DNA of 7,289 nucleotides from Bacteroidales bacterium (GCA_029933565.1 JAOZNY010000151.1:1-7289); one strand, 5' to 3'; positions 1 through 7,138 are shown, counted from the stretch's first letter. Notes: generated from the sequence alone by a model not told the origin. A program made the numbers and translations.

Positions 1-22
1 ATTCAAGAACTATATTTCAGCA

Positions 23-1300
23 TTATAATATTTCAAATTTAACTTCTTCAATCCTGTTTTCACTTGCTTTTAACACTGTAAATTTATAATTTTCAAATGT
101 TATTTGTTCTTTAATTGCAGGAATACTTTCGTGATAACTTATTATTAACCCACCAAGGGTTTCGTATTCCTCCGACACAGGAAGTTCAAAATCGTATTTT
201 TCATTTAGGTAATCAATTTCTAATCTGGAAGAAAAAACAAATTCGGTTTCTGAAATTTTCTTTTCCCTATTATCGTCAATATCAAATTCGTCTTCGATTT
301 CGCCAAATATTTCTTCAATAACATCTTCAATTGTAATAATACCCGATGTTCCGCCAAACTCATCCAAAACAACTGCAATGCTTTTTTTGCTTTTTATTAA
401 CCCACTAAGTAGTTCGTTGGCAGCCATAGTTTCAGGAAACATTTCAATTGGGCGAAGTACGCTCTTTATTGAAGTAGGATTTGTAAATAAATCCCTGGCA
501 TGAACGTAGCCAACAATATTGTCAATCGATTCATCATAGACTAATATTTTTGAATGCCCTGTTTTAGTTAAAAGAACATTAAGTTTTTCAATTTTGTCGT
601 ATAACTCAACAGCTTTAATTTCTGTTCGGGGCACCATGCATTCCCTAAGTTTAACATTCTTAAAGTCGATGGCATTCTGAATCATTTGGATATTGTGGCT
701 AACTTCCTCAATTTCTTCAGTACCACTTTTGCTCACTGGCTTAAAATTATTTACATACTCATCGAGGTCAACAGAACTAAAACTGTAAGGCTCATTCGAT
801 AGTTTAAGTCTAAAAACATATTTTAGTAAGAGTTCGGCAGTACCAATGTAAAGAAAAATAAGTGGGTAAAATAGATAATAGAAAAGCCAAACCGGTATTG
901 CAAAGAATTGAAGTATTGCATTTGGATTTATCCTGAATAGTATTTTTGGTAAGAATTCGGCAGTAATTAAAATAATAATAGTTGAAATAATAGTTTGCAA
1001 AAGCAGTATGACAAACTCTGTTTCTATTACCGGTGGTATTGTAGAAATTATTAATGGTTGAAGTAGTTGTGCCATTGCTATACCATAAATTACAAGCGAA
1101 ATATTATTACCCAACAATAGCGCACCAATAAACCGTGAAGGGTTTTTATAAAATATTGAAAGTATGCGCGCCGGTAATAACCTTCGCTTAATATCTATTT
1201 CCTGCTTTAATCGGCTCGAACTAACAAAGGCGATCTCCATTCCGGAAAAAAAGCCCGACAGAAGCAGTGTTGAAATAATAATAATAATAGTGTTGTCCAT
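23..1300 (-). CDS. CNNM-type membrane protein with CBS pair and CorC_HlyC domain
   Basis: A 425-residue inner-membrane protein with the full CorC/HlyC layout. Residues 1-160 form the CNNM (DUF21) domain with about four hydrophobic segments (about 2-27, 56-82, 93-120, 130-158), the SGMEIAF motif at 19-25 and AEFLPK at 114-119. A CBS pair follows at about 219-335, including MVPRTE (222-227) and the family hallmark VLDEFGGTSGIITIEDVIEE (311-330). The CorC_HlyC domain fills about 350-425. Relatives are Mg2+ (or other divalent cation) exporters whose CBS pair binds adenine nucleotides; the old name 'hemolysin' is misleading. The length is normal for the family and the frame is intact. The ATG at 1300 precedes the first membrane helix directly and has no Shine-Dalgarno site. 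The T9SS motility protein GldE belongs to the same family, but no gldD or ssb is visible, so I do not use that name. The family call is firm; the transported ion is inferred. Confidence 0.93.
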   Translation of the reverse strand: MDNTIIIIISTLLLSGFFSGMEIAFVSSSRLKQEIDIKRRLLPARILSIFYKNPSRFIGALLLGNNISLVIYGIAMAQLLQPLIISTIPPVIETEFVILLLQTIISTIIILITAEFLPKILFRINPNAILQFFAIPVWLFYYLFYPLIFLYIGTAELLLKYVFRLKLSNEPYSFSSVDLDEYVNNFKPVSKSGTEEIEEVSHNIQMIQNAIDFKNVKLRECMVPRTEIKAVELYDKIEKLNVLLTKTGHSKILVYDESIDNIVGYVHARDLFTNPTSIKSVLRPIEMFPETMAANELLSGLIKSKKSIAVVLDEFGGTSGIITIEDVIEEIFGEIEDEFDIDDNREKKISETEFVFSSRLEIDYLNEKYDFELPVSEEYETLGGLIISYHESIPAIKEQITFENYKFTVLKASENRIEEVKFEIL

Positions 1301-1321
1301 AATAAAAAGATGGTGTAAAAA

Positions 1322-1329
1322 TAAAGATA
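1322..1329 (-). promoter_or_regulatory. Weak candidate -7 box for the CorC-like gene
   Basis: On the minus strand this reads TATCTTTA, which matches the Bacteroidota -7 consensus TAnnTTTG in all but the last base. It lies 21 nt upstream of the ATG at 1300. I see no TTG-type -33 element at the expected distance, so this is only a candidate. Because the gene upstream runs in the opposite direction, the CorC-like gene needs its own promoter somewhere in 1301-1433, and this is the best match I found. Confidence 0.22.
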
Positions 1330-1334
1330 TTTTC

Positions 1335-1366
1335 CTGGCAGTTACCTTTAAAATTTATTATATTTG
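1335..1366 (+). promoter_or_regulatory. Bacteroidota-type promoter for the T9SS repeat protein
   Basis: TATATTTG at 1359-1366 matches the -7 consensus TAnnTTTG of the primary Bacteroidota sigma factor exactly. About 20 bp upstream, CTGG at 1335-1338 is an imperfect stand-in for the -33 TTG element. Transcription would begin near 1371-1376, giving a leader of about 60 nt. That leader ends in an A-rich stretch just before the ATG at 1434, as is usual for starts in this phylum that lack a Shine-Dalgarno site. The match could be chance in such AT-rich DNA. Confidence 0.45.
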
Positions 1367-1433
1367 TGGTTATTATTTCGTAAGTCTTTGATAATAAGGA
1401 ATAAAAGCATTATTTTAATTAAAACCAAAACAT

Positions 1434-3125
1434 ATGAAAAGGCTATTTATTTTTATTTTTATTTTCGGAACAGTAATTTCGCAAAGCAACGCCCAGGGTT
1501 TTCAATGGGCAAAACAGTTTGATGGCGAAGGCAATAGTTCCAGTTATACATTAGTTCAGTCACCTTCAGGCGAATTATATGTGGCAGGGAGTTTTGAAGG
1601 AACCATTGATTTCGACCCAGGTGAGGAAACGTTTTTTATTACTTCGTATGGCGATAGAGATGTTTATGTTACTAAAATGGATGCTTCAGGCAACTTTATA
1701 TGGGCAAAACAAATTGGTGGCACAGAGATAGATTATTGCCGACGTATTGCCTTAGACCCTTCTGGAAACCTATATGTAACAGGATCTTTTAAGGGGACTG
1801 CAGACATGGATCCGGGCGAAGAAGTTTATAATTTAACAAGTGTGGGGGGTAATGATATGTATGTAACCCAACTGGATGAAAATGGGAATTTTATGTGGGC
1901 TGGTCAGATGGGGGGAAGCCTGGATGATAATTGCACCGACATTAAAATACCACCATCGGGCGACATTTATATTGCTGGTTATTTTCTTGGAACTGCTGAT
2001 TTTGATCCTAACAATACTAGTGAGTATTATTTAACAGCATCTAATCAGGCAGTTTTTGTAGAGAAACTCAGTAGCAATCATACATTATTGTGGGCTGGAA
2101 CAATGGGAGGACCTGGTTTTGATTATTGCCAGAGCATGTGCCTCGATGAAGATGAAAATATCTGTACTACAGGTATGTTTATGGGGCCAGCTGATTTTGA
2201 CCCGGGCGAGACTATATTTATGCTTGATTCTGATGGCGACAGAGATGTGTTTATTAGTAAACTTAATAGCGATGGGGAGTTTGTTTGGGCCAAGCAAATG
2301 GGAGGTCCTTTATTAGAAGCAGGTCAGGGAATTGATGCTGATGATAATGGAAACATCTATTTGTCGGGTAATTTTCAAGGCACAGTGGATTTTAGCACCA
2401 ATGAAACTCCATTTATTTTGACTTCATTTGGTGATTATGATATTTTTAATGGTAAGTTGGATGCTGATGGAAATCTATTATGGATGAAGCAAATGGGAGG
2501 CTTAAATAATCAATCATCTTATGCAATGGCAATTGATAACAGTGGAAATTCGTATGTTACTGGACTATTTGAGGGTACAGCGGATTTCAATCCAGGAGAA
2601 GAAATCTATGAAATGACATCCTTTGGGGACTACGATATTTTTGTTACCAAGCTAGATGTTTCTGGAAATTTTGTTTGGGCTGCTGACATAGGAGGCACAG
2701 AACTCGATAGGGGTCTGTCAATAATCGCTGATGATCAGGAAAATATTTATACTAGCGGTTATTTTACAGGAACTGCAGATTTTGACCCAAGTGATAATAA
2801 CTACAATTTAACTGCAAATGGTGATTATAATACTTTTGTACTTAAGTTGGATACCGATATTTTAGGGATAGATTCCAAAGCCGTAAATGTAGCCGTTAAG
2901 TTATTTCCAAACCCTGTCAATCAGGGTTTCCAAATTGATTTTGAGAATATCTTAAGTGAAGTTAGGGTGGTAATTTTCAATACTTATGGTCAACAAATAT
3001 ATAATAAACAGCATTTTGGAGAAAATAAGATAACCATAGACCTCAATGGTAGTAATGGTTTATATTTTGTGAAACTTATCTCAAAAGATGCTAAATTTGA
3101 TGTGTTGAAGATAATTAAGCAATAA
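1434..3125 (+). CDS. T9SS-exported seven-repeat beta-propeller (SBBP-like) protein
   Basis: A 563-residue secreted protein of unknown function. Residues 1-21 are a Sec signal peptide (KR, an I/F-rich core, cleavage probably after SNAQ). Residues 23-477 are seven repeats, each exactly 65 residues, beginning near F-x-W-A-K-Q-x-G-G, passing through the core (V/I)(T/A)G-x-F-x-GTADFDPGEE and ending near KLDxxGN. This resembles the SBBP (beta-propeller repeat) family, so one closed seven-bladed propeller is a reasonable inference. After a short linker, residues 488-563 form a type A T9SS sorting domain: KLFPNPV at 489-495, a central VVIFNTYGQQIY, then GLYFVKL and a basic end. Such domains direct export across the outer membrane and are usually cleaved as the protein is released or anchored to the surface. 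No catalytic motif is visible, so binding or adhesion is the likeliest role. All five cysteines lie in repeats 2-4. The gene stands alone on its strand between leftward genes. Confidence 0.93.
   Translation: MKRLFIFIFIFGTVISQSNAQGFQWAKQFDGEGNSSSYTLVQSPSGELYVAGSFEGTIDFDPGEETFFITSYGDRDVYVTKMDASGNFIWAKQIGGTEIDYCRRIALDPSGNLYVTGSFKGTADMDPGEEVYNLTSVGGNDMYVTQLDENGNFMWAGQMGGSLDDNCTDIKIPPSGDIYIAGYFLGTADFDPNNTSEYYLTASNQAVFVEKLSSNHTLLWAGTMGGPGFDYCQSMCLDEDENICTTGMFMGPADFDPGETIFMLDSDGDRDVFISKLNSDGEFVWAKQMGGPLLEAGQGIDADDNGNIYLSGNFQGTVDFSTNETPFILTSFGDYDIFNGKLDADGNLLWMKQMGGLNNQSSYAMAIDNSGNSYVTGLFEGTADFNPGEEIYEMTSFGDYDIFVTKLDVSGNFVWAADIGGTELDRGLSIIADDQENIYTSGYFTGTADFDPSDNNYNLTANGDYNTFVLKLDTDILGIDSKAVNVAVKLFPNPVNQGFQIDFENILSEVRVVIFNTYGQQIYNKQHFGENKITIDLNGSNGLYFVKLISKDAKFDVLKIIKQ
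1500..2864 (+). repeat. Seven in-phase 195-bp (65-codon) coding repeats
   Basis: Repeat units start at 1500, 1695, 1890, 2085, 2280, 2475 and 2670, each exactly 195 bp with no insertion or deletion between units; the seventh loses similarity in its last few codons. They are aligned on the F/L-x-W codons that open each unit. The protein pattern is strongly conserved (GTADFDP, GGxxxD, FGDYDIFVTKLD). The DNA has diverged visibly between units, so this is an old amplification rather than a recent slippage product. Confidence 0.92.
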
Positions 3126-3129
3126 GTAA

Positions 3130-3696
3130 TTATTGAATCGAATCTTCTTCAACATCAAAATACGAATCCTTAATACTGTGAATCCTTCTTTTGCTAAAGT
3201 CTTCGGTTGCCCACAGGCTATCGCCAAAAATAACTTCGTCGGGTGACGTAATTTTAACAAAACTGCTGGTGTAGATTATTTTCTTTTTTCTATCCCAGAA
3301 TAGATTTTCTGTGTTAAGTTGTTCCTCAGTTTCCAGATTTTTTACAACAACATCGTTACGGGCTACCATAAACCTACGATTTTTATAATCAATTCCGTAA
3401 TTAGCTTTTATGTAGGAAGTTTTGTTACCCAGCGAATCATAAAAAATTATTTCAAAGCCTTTCGGGAATTCTGAATATGGGTTTTTCTTATCAGTATATC
3501 TATCCATTTGTGGACTGGATAATATTACTTGTTTTTGGCCGTCAGTTGTTCTTAAGTATTCAATATTAAAAGCAGAAACAGAAGGTAGTGTATCTACTTT
3601 TGCAATTTCCTGAACTTCGGCAATTGGATTTTCACACGAAAAAAGCATCATTATGGCAGAAACCACAACAATGCTTTTTATGAGTAAATATTTCAT
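3130..3696 (-). CDS. lptC: LptC-like LPS export protein, predicted lipoprotein
   Basis: A 188-residue protein with the features of Bacteroidota LptC, the periplasmic bridge component that passes lipopolysaccharide from the LptBFG transporter to LptA-type proteins and the outer membrane. The first 21 residues form a lipoprotein signal: a hydrophobic stretch, then lipobox LFSC with the acylated cysteine at 21. The mature part is a beta-rich OstA/LptC-like fold. It has an early segment around residues 43-60 (NIEYLRTTDGQKQVILSSPQ), a characteristic PKGFEIIFYD (78-87), then YIKANYGIDY and the ending VIFGDSLWATEDF (155-167). The enterobacterial protein is instead held by a transmembrane helix. The gene begins 12 nt after the TPR gene stop codon and is the last member of the operon. 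Its own stop codon is 4 nt from that of the convergent repeat protein. The LptC call rests on pattern recognition and context, since the family diverges strongly in sequence. Confidence 0.85.
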   Translation of the reverse strand: MKYLLIKSIVVVSAIMMLFSCENPIAEVQEIAKVDTLPSVSAFNIEYLRTTDGQKQVILSSPQMDRYTDKKNPYSEFPKGFEIIFYDSLGNKTSYIKANYGIDYKNRRFMVARNDVVVKNLETEEQLNTENLFWDRKKKIIYTSSFVKITSPDEVIFGDSLWATEDFSKRRIHSIKDSYFDVEEDSIQ

Positions 3697-3708
3697 TTTT
3701 ATAGGAGC

Positions 3709-5106
3709 CTACTTTGCAGCCCTAATTTTAGTTACTTCGTTTATCCAACAACCAACGGTATAAGTATCTCCTTCTTTAAGTGCATGGAAAAACAACAATT
3801 CTGTTGGTGGGAAATATGCATTATAAGTTTTGATCAATTTATTCATCGACTCGGTAAGGCTGGGGTCAACCTTTTTTGCCTTGGCATATTTATCAACGGC
3901 AGCCCAATAAGCAACCTTTTTTGTTAAATCGTCAGTACCGCAATCTTTGGCTGTGGCAGCATACATATCACCAATAAGTACGTAAGGAGCACCATTAGTA
4001 GTATTTATTTTAGCAGCCTCAAATGCCATTTTTCTAGCCTTGGCATAATTCCCTGATGCTCTAAAAATCCTTGCAAGGAAAAGAAATGCATCATCACGCT
4101 TTTCAATATTTTCCATGGTGGTTGCTTCCTCCATATAAGGTACGGCTTCTTTAAACCTTTGCTGAATCATAAGCATCTTCCCAATTAAGTAAGCACTTTC
4201 GGGTGATGGTTCAAGTTTGTGCAGATTTACCGATGCCTCGAAAAATAATGGCCCATCGTGGCATTTTTTCTTATCGAGAATGGCAGTAATCTTTTTTAGA
4301 AGATCAATATTATTTGGTGTTTGATCAAATTTTTGTTGATAGACCCTAACCAAATCGTTACACTGTGCAAATGGCTCAAAAGTATTATCGATATTTCCTT
4401 TTACGTTTAACCACTCTTCTTCTTTTTTAGTATTGCCACTTGTACGGTAGTAATCAACATTTTGCTCAATATAACCCATAAGTTCATCGTAAACATCAAC
4501 AATAATTGCTGTATCTATTTTACTTTTTTGAGCCATTTTTGTGGTTACCCTAAAGTAATAGACAAATACCGCTGATTTAGAACTGGCTTTATCAAGGGTA
4601 ACTGATTCTTTAAGAATTTCATAGACATCTGGATAAGCAGTTGGCCTTAACTGGTATAAATCAACACCCTTATATCCTAAAATTTTTCCTTTTTGAGGTT
4701 TATGAGGTGGATGATGACTATTTGGAAAAAAATTAATTCTGCGGTCATAAATCATCATTAGCGAGTCAATCAACTCCTCTTTTATTTCTTTGGCTTCAGA
4801 GTTTTTAATTCTGTATTTGAGCATTTTGGCTCCGTCAAGATAAATGTTTTCACTTGCTCTTGGGCAGTTTTCAAAAACCCATTCCCAAGGTTTCTGCGCA
4901 TCGTTAATAGCAGAATTCTTATATTTACTCTGCTTCCATTGTTTATAAAACTCCCTGTAGAGAGAAAGGTTCATAACACAAGAAACACTATCCGAACCAT
5001 ATTTCTTTCCATTGTCTTTTTGTGGTGAATTTATTTCAGGTTGTCCGGCAAAAAGCGTTAGACTGAATAAAAAGCTTAAAACTAAAATTGCTGATTTCAA
5101 TTTCAT
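3709..5106 (-). CDS. Secreted tetratricopeptide-repeat protein
   Basis: A 465-residue exported protein. Residues 1-20 are a Sec signal peptide ending LTLFA before GQP. An N-terminal region (about 40-250) contains CVMNLSLYREFYKQ (43-56) and WEWVFENCP (74-82), which I associate with a Bacteroidota-specific TPR family next to lptC. The C-terminal half has about three TPR-like helix pairs at roughly 303-336, 338-371 and 372-416 (for example FLFLARIFRASGNYAKARKM and AAVDKYAKAKKVDPS). The protein therefore probably acts in the periplasm as a protein-binding scaffold; it has no lipobox or enzymatic motif. A short HHPPH cluster sits at 131-135. The start lies 14 nt downstream of the barrel gene stop codon and the end 12 nt before lptC, so it is co-transcribed with both. 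An envelope-biogenesis role is an inference from position only. Confidence 0.85.
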   Translation of the reverse strand: MKLKSAILVLSFLFSLTLFAGQPEINSPQKDNGKKYGSDSVSCVMNLSLYREFYKQWKQSKYKNSAINDAQKPWEWVFENCPRASENIYLDGAKMLKYRIKNSEAKEIKEELIDSLMMIYDRRINFFPNSHHPPHKPQKGKILGYKGVDLYQLRPTAYPDVYEILKESVTLDKASSKSAVFVYYFRVTTKMAQKSKIDTAIIVDVYDELMGYIEQNVDYYRTSGNTKKEEEWLNVKGNIDNTFEPFAQCNDLVRVYQQKFDQTPNNIDLLKKITAILDKKKCHDGPLFFEASVNLHKLEPSPESAYLIGKMLMIQQRFKEAVPYMEEATTMENIEKRDDAFLFLARIFRASGNYAKARKMAFEAAKINTTNGAPYVLIGDMYAATAKDCGTDDLTKKVAYWAAVDKYAKAKKVDPSLTESMNKLIKTYNAYFPPTELLFFHALKEGDTYTVGCWINEVTKIRAAK

Positions 5107-5120
5107 GATTATTATATTTA

Positions 5121-6407
5121 TTAATTATATTTTCTTTTGTAAAACCAATGTTCCTGAATACTCACACCAAAATTTACACTAAAAAAGTTCTCTTGTATTA
5201 ATTTATCTTTTGATGTACCACGTTTTCCAACCTCAAGACCAAGGTCTAGTGTTGTTTTTGATTTCTTTAAAGGGAAGGTTAAACCAAAACTTATGCCAAA
5301 CTCATTAATCTGATGGCCTCTTAGACTAAGGTATGTTTGTTCGTAGCGAGCACCTGCCCTGTATGTCATTCTTTTAAATAATGTTGAAATACTAGTATGA
5401 TTAGGTGTGTATTCTCCACCTATTGCTATTCTCATTGTATTGTAAAGAGAGTCGGGAACTCCAAAGGATTCGTAAACTGACCATTTTTGCCATTCAAAGT
5501 CTACACCAATAAGCCAACTATCTGATTTTTTGTAAACTGCCCCAAATCCAAATTTTGGTGGAATTACAAATGAACCTTTTTCATCAGGACGATATTCAAC
5601 AGTATCCTTTGTTTCTTCAACTATTTCGTAAAAGCCTCCAGTTATTGTTTTCGACAGATACCTGCGGTTAGCATTAACGTTAAACTTATTTGCATAAATA
5701 ACACCAAGTGTAAGCACATCAGATTCGCCAAAATGCAAATCGTATTGAAGGCCGTAATCAAAAATAAAATCGCTTCCACGAGTACTTGTTTCTACTTTTG
5801 TTCCGTAAATATTCAGCGAATCAAGAAAATGGACTGAACTATTTCGTGATCCATTACCAAAAATATAGTAAGAGTTGATTCCCAGCCTTAGGTTTTTTCC
5901 AATGTTAAAAGCATTTCCCCAATAAAGTCTGTTAACTCCTCCTTCACCTTGCAGTTCGTTTTGAATATCAGAAAATTCATATTCACTCATATCAATTACA
6001 ATATCAACATTGTAACCTATTTTACTAAAGGGTAAAATGCCAAGAGAAGTTTTCCACCATTTAGTAATAGGAAAACCTAATAAAATATAACCCAATGTTG
6101 CATTTCGTGAATTCTCTGAAAGTTGGTCGGTTTGAAGATTTACAAAATTAGCTGTAAGTCCGGCCTCAAGCACAATTGAAAGAGAATCGAAAACTGCATA
6201 GGAGGCAGCGTTTGACGGATTTATCAACGTTGGGTCGTTCATGCCAATGGAAATCCCACCCATCCCTTTAAGTTGAGTGCTTACATTTTCACCACGTAAT
6301 TCGCCCAGGCCATATCTTGAATAGGGTGAATTAATAGTACTCTGAGCCATCAAAATACCACTAAACATTATTGCGGCTATTACCAATATTAGTCTATTCT
6401 TTTTCAT
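5121..6407 (-). CDS. Outer-membrane beta-barrel protein (OmpP1/FadL-like), function unknown
   Basis: A 428-residue protein with a Sec signal peptide (1-21, KKNR then a hydrophobic core, cleavage likely between A21 and Q22). The mature N-terminus carries SPYSRYGLGEL (27-37), a GMGGISIG turn (48-55) and NPSNAASY (63-70), a pattern I recognise from a Bacteroidota family distantly like FadL/OmpP1 (COG2067-type) channels. The rest alternates hydrophobic and polar residues with many aromatic residues and short turns, as expected for an outer-membrane barrel; the last strand is followed by a basic KRKYN tail rather than a terminal aromatic residue. The ATG lies inside the coaX end, overlapping it by 14 nt, which suggests translational coupling. 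Hydrophobic ligand transport is possible by analogy, but no ligand is shown. The barrel assignment is firm; the specific role is open. Confidence 0.85.
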   Translation of the reverse strand: MKKNRLILVIAAIMFSGILMAQSTINSPYSRYGLGELRGENVSTQLKGMGGISIGMNDPTLINPSNAASYAVFDSLSIVLEAGLTANFVNLQTDQLSENSRNATLGYILLGFPITKWWKTSLGILPFSKIGYNVDIVIDMSEYEFSDIQNELQGEGGVNRLYWGNAFNIGKNLRLGINSYYIFGNGSRNSSVHFLDSLNIYGTKVETSTRGSDFIFDYGLQYDLHFGESDVLTLGVIYANKFNVNANRRYLSKTITGGFYEIVEETKDTVEYRPDEKGSFVIPPKFGFGAVYKKSDSWLIGVDFEWQKWSVYESFGVPDSLYNTMRIAIGGEYTPNHTSISTLFKRMTYRAGARYEQTYLSLRGHQINEFGISFGLTFPLKKSKTTLDLGLEVGKRGTSKDKLIQENFFSVNFGVSIQEHWFYKRKYN

Positions 6408-7125
6408 TGAAATCCAATATTCCTTTTAATCCTTCTAAAACCAAATTTGGGGCTGCAAATGTCTTATATTTTAACAACTTATCAAAATATTTGTTATCTC
6501 CTCCTGTAACTATCGTTTTCAAGTTGTTGTAACGCATTTCATATTCATATATTATCCCTTCAATTTCTTTTGTAAATCCAACTATAACCCCTGATAGGAT
6601 TGAGTTTTCAGTACTATCCCCAGTTAAGATAGGTAGTCCCTCCCCATCGAAATGCACTAATGGTAATTTCTCGGTAAATTCTTTTAAGGCCTTAAAGCGC
6701 ATCTCTAATCCAGGACTTATTCCTCCTCCCAGATATTCGTTTTTGTCGTTTATAAAATCGTAAGTTATGCTGGTACCTGCATCAATAACTAAAATATTTC
6801 TTGAGTTAAACATTAAAGAAGCTGCCGCCATCACAGCAATTCTGTCACGACCAAGTGTTTCTGGTGTTGAATATTTATTTACAAATGGAAGATGAGTGTT
6901 GTGATCCAAAACAAATAGTTTTGTCTTTTCCGTCAAAAAGTCTTCGATTTTGGAATTGTCTTCTCTAACACTAGCCAAAATGCAGGATTTGATAGAATAA
7001 ACTGAAAACAAGTTTTCAAAATAAACTTCAGAATACTCTTTGAGTTGATCAATTTTGATGATATTTGAACCATCAAAAACCGCACTTTTGATTAGCGTAT
7101 TACCTATGTCTATTATTAATTTCAT
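6394..7125 (-). CDS. coaX: Type III pantothenate kinase
   Basis: A 243-residue cytoplasmic enzyme, normal length for CoaX. It phosphorylates pantothenate with ATP to 4'-phosphopantothenate, the first committed step of CoA synthesis, and in this family needs a monovalent cation (K+ or NH4+). It has the ASKHA-fold signatures in order: DIGNT at 6-10 (first phosphate loop), TPETLGRDR at 87-95 (pantothenate and dimer region), DAGTS at 115-119 with the catalytic/second phosphate Asp, GGGISPG at 133-139, and TGGD at 207-210. All key residues appear present. The ATG at 7125 is followed at once by the conserved KLIIDIGNT strand, which fixes the start. It is first in the leftward operon, and its stop codon lies inside the following barrel gene. 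Confidence 0.97.
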   Translation of the reverse strand: MKLIIDIGNTLIKSAVFDGSNIIKIDQLKEYSEVYFENLFSVYSIKSCILASVREDNSKIEDFLTEKTKLFVLDHNTHLPFVNKYSTPETLGRDRIAVMAAASLMFNSRNILVIDAGTSITYDFINDKNEYLGGGISPGLEMRFKALKEFTEKLPLVHFDGEGLPILTGDSTENSILSGVIVGFTKEIEGIIYEYEMRYNNLKTIVTGGDNKYFDKLLKYKTFAAPNLVLEGLKGILDFNEKE

Positions 7126-7138
7126 AATATGTAAAGTG

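Noticed and set aside
1..22. Start of a further leftward gene, such as a peptidyl-prolyl isomerase expected from remembered synteny
   Set aside because: These 22 bases contain no ATG on the minus strand, so nothing can be supported from the sequence.
115..321. Rightward open frame of 68 codons opposite the CorC-like gene
   Set aside because: It lies fully antisense to a well-conserved CBS/CorC_HlyC coding region, and its product has no recognisable domain or leader.
23..1300. Naming the CorC-like gene gldE because a T9SS substrate is adjacent
   Set aside because: GldE shares this domain layout, but the usual gldD or ssb neighbours are not visible, and the lptC-cluster position fits the general CorC-like paralogue better.
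1164..1391. Rightward open frame of 75 codons running into the intergenic region
   Set aside because: More than half is antisense to the first membrane helices of the CorC-like gene, and the rest is the promoter region. There is no protein family signal.
2085..2316. Two overlapping open frames inside repeat 4 of the T9SS protein, one on each strand
   Set aside because: Both are in alternative frames of a clearly coding 65-residue repeat, and neither encodes a recognisable motif.
1500..2864. Recent tandem duplication or CRISPR-like array suggested by the 195-bp period
   Set aside because: The units are divergent at DNA level, lie in one reading frame, and encode a known protein-repeat pattern. 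There are no short identical repeats with unique spacers.
3100..3160. Rho-independent terminator between the convergent genes
   Set aside because: Only a 5-bp A/T stem is present, with no G/C-rich hairpin followed by a T run; it is too weak to annotate.
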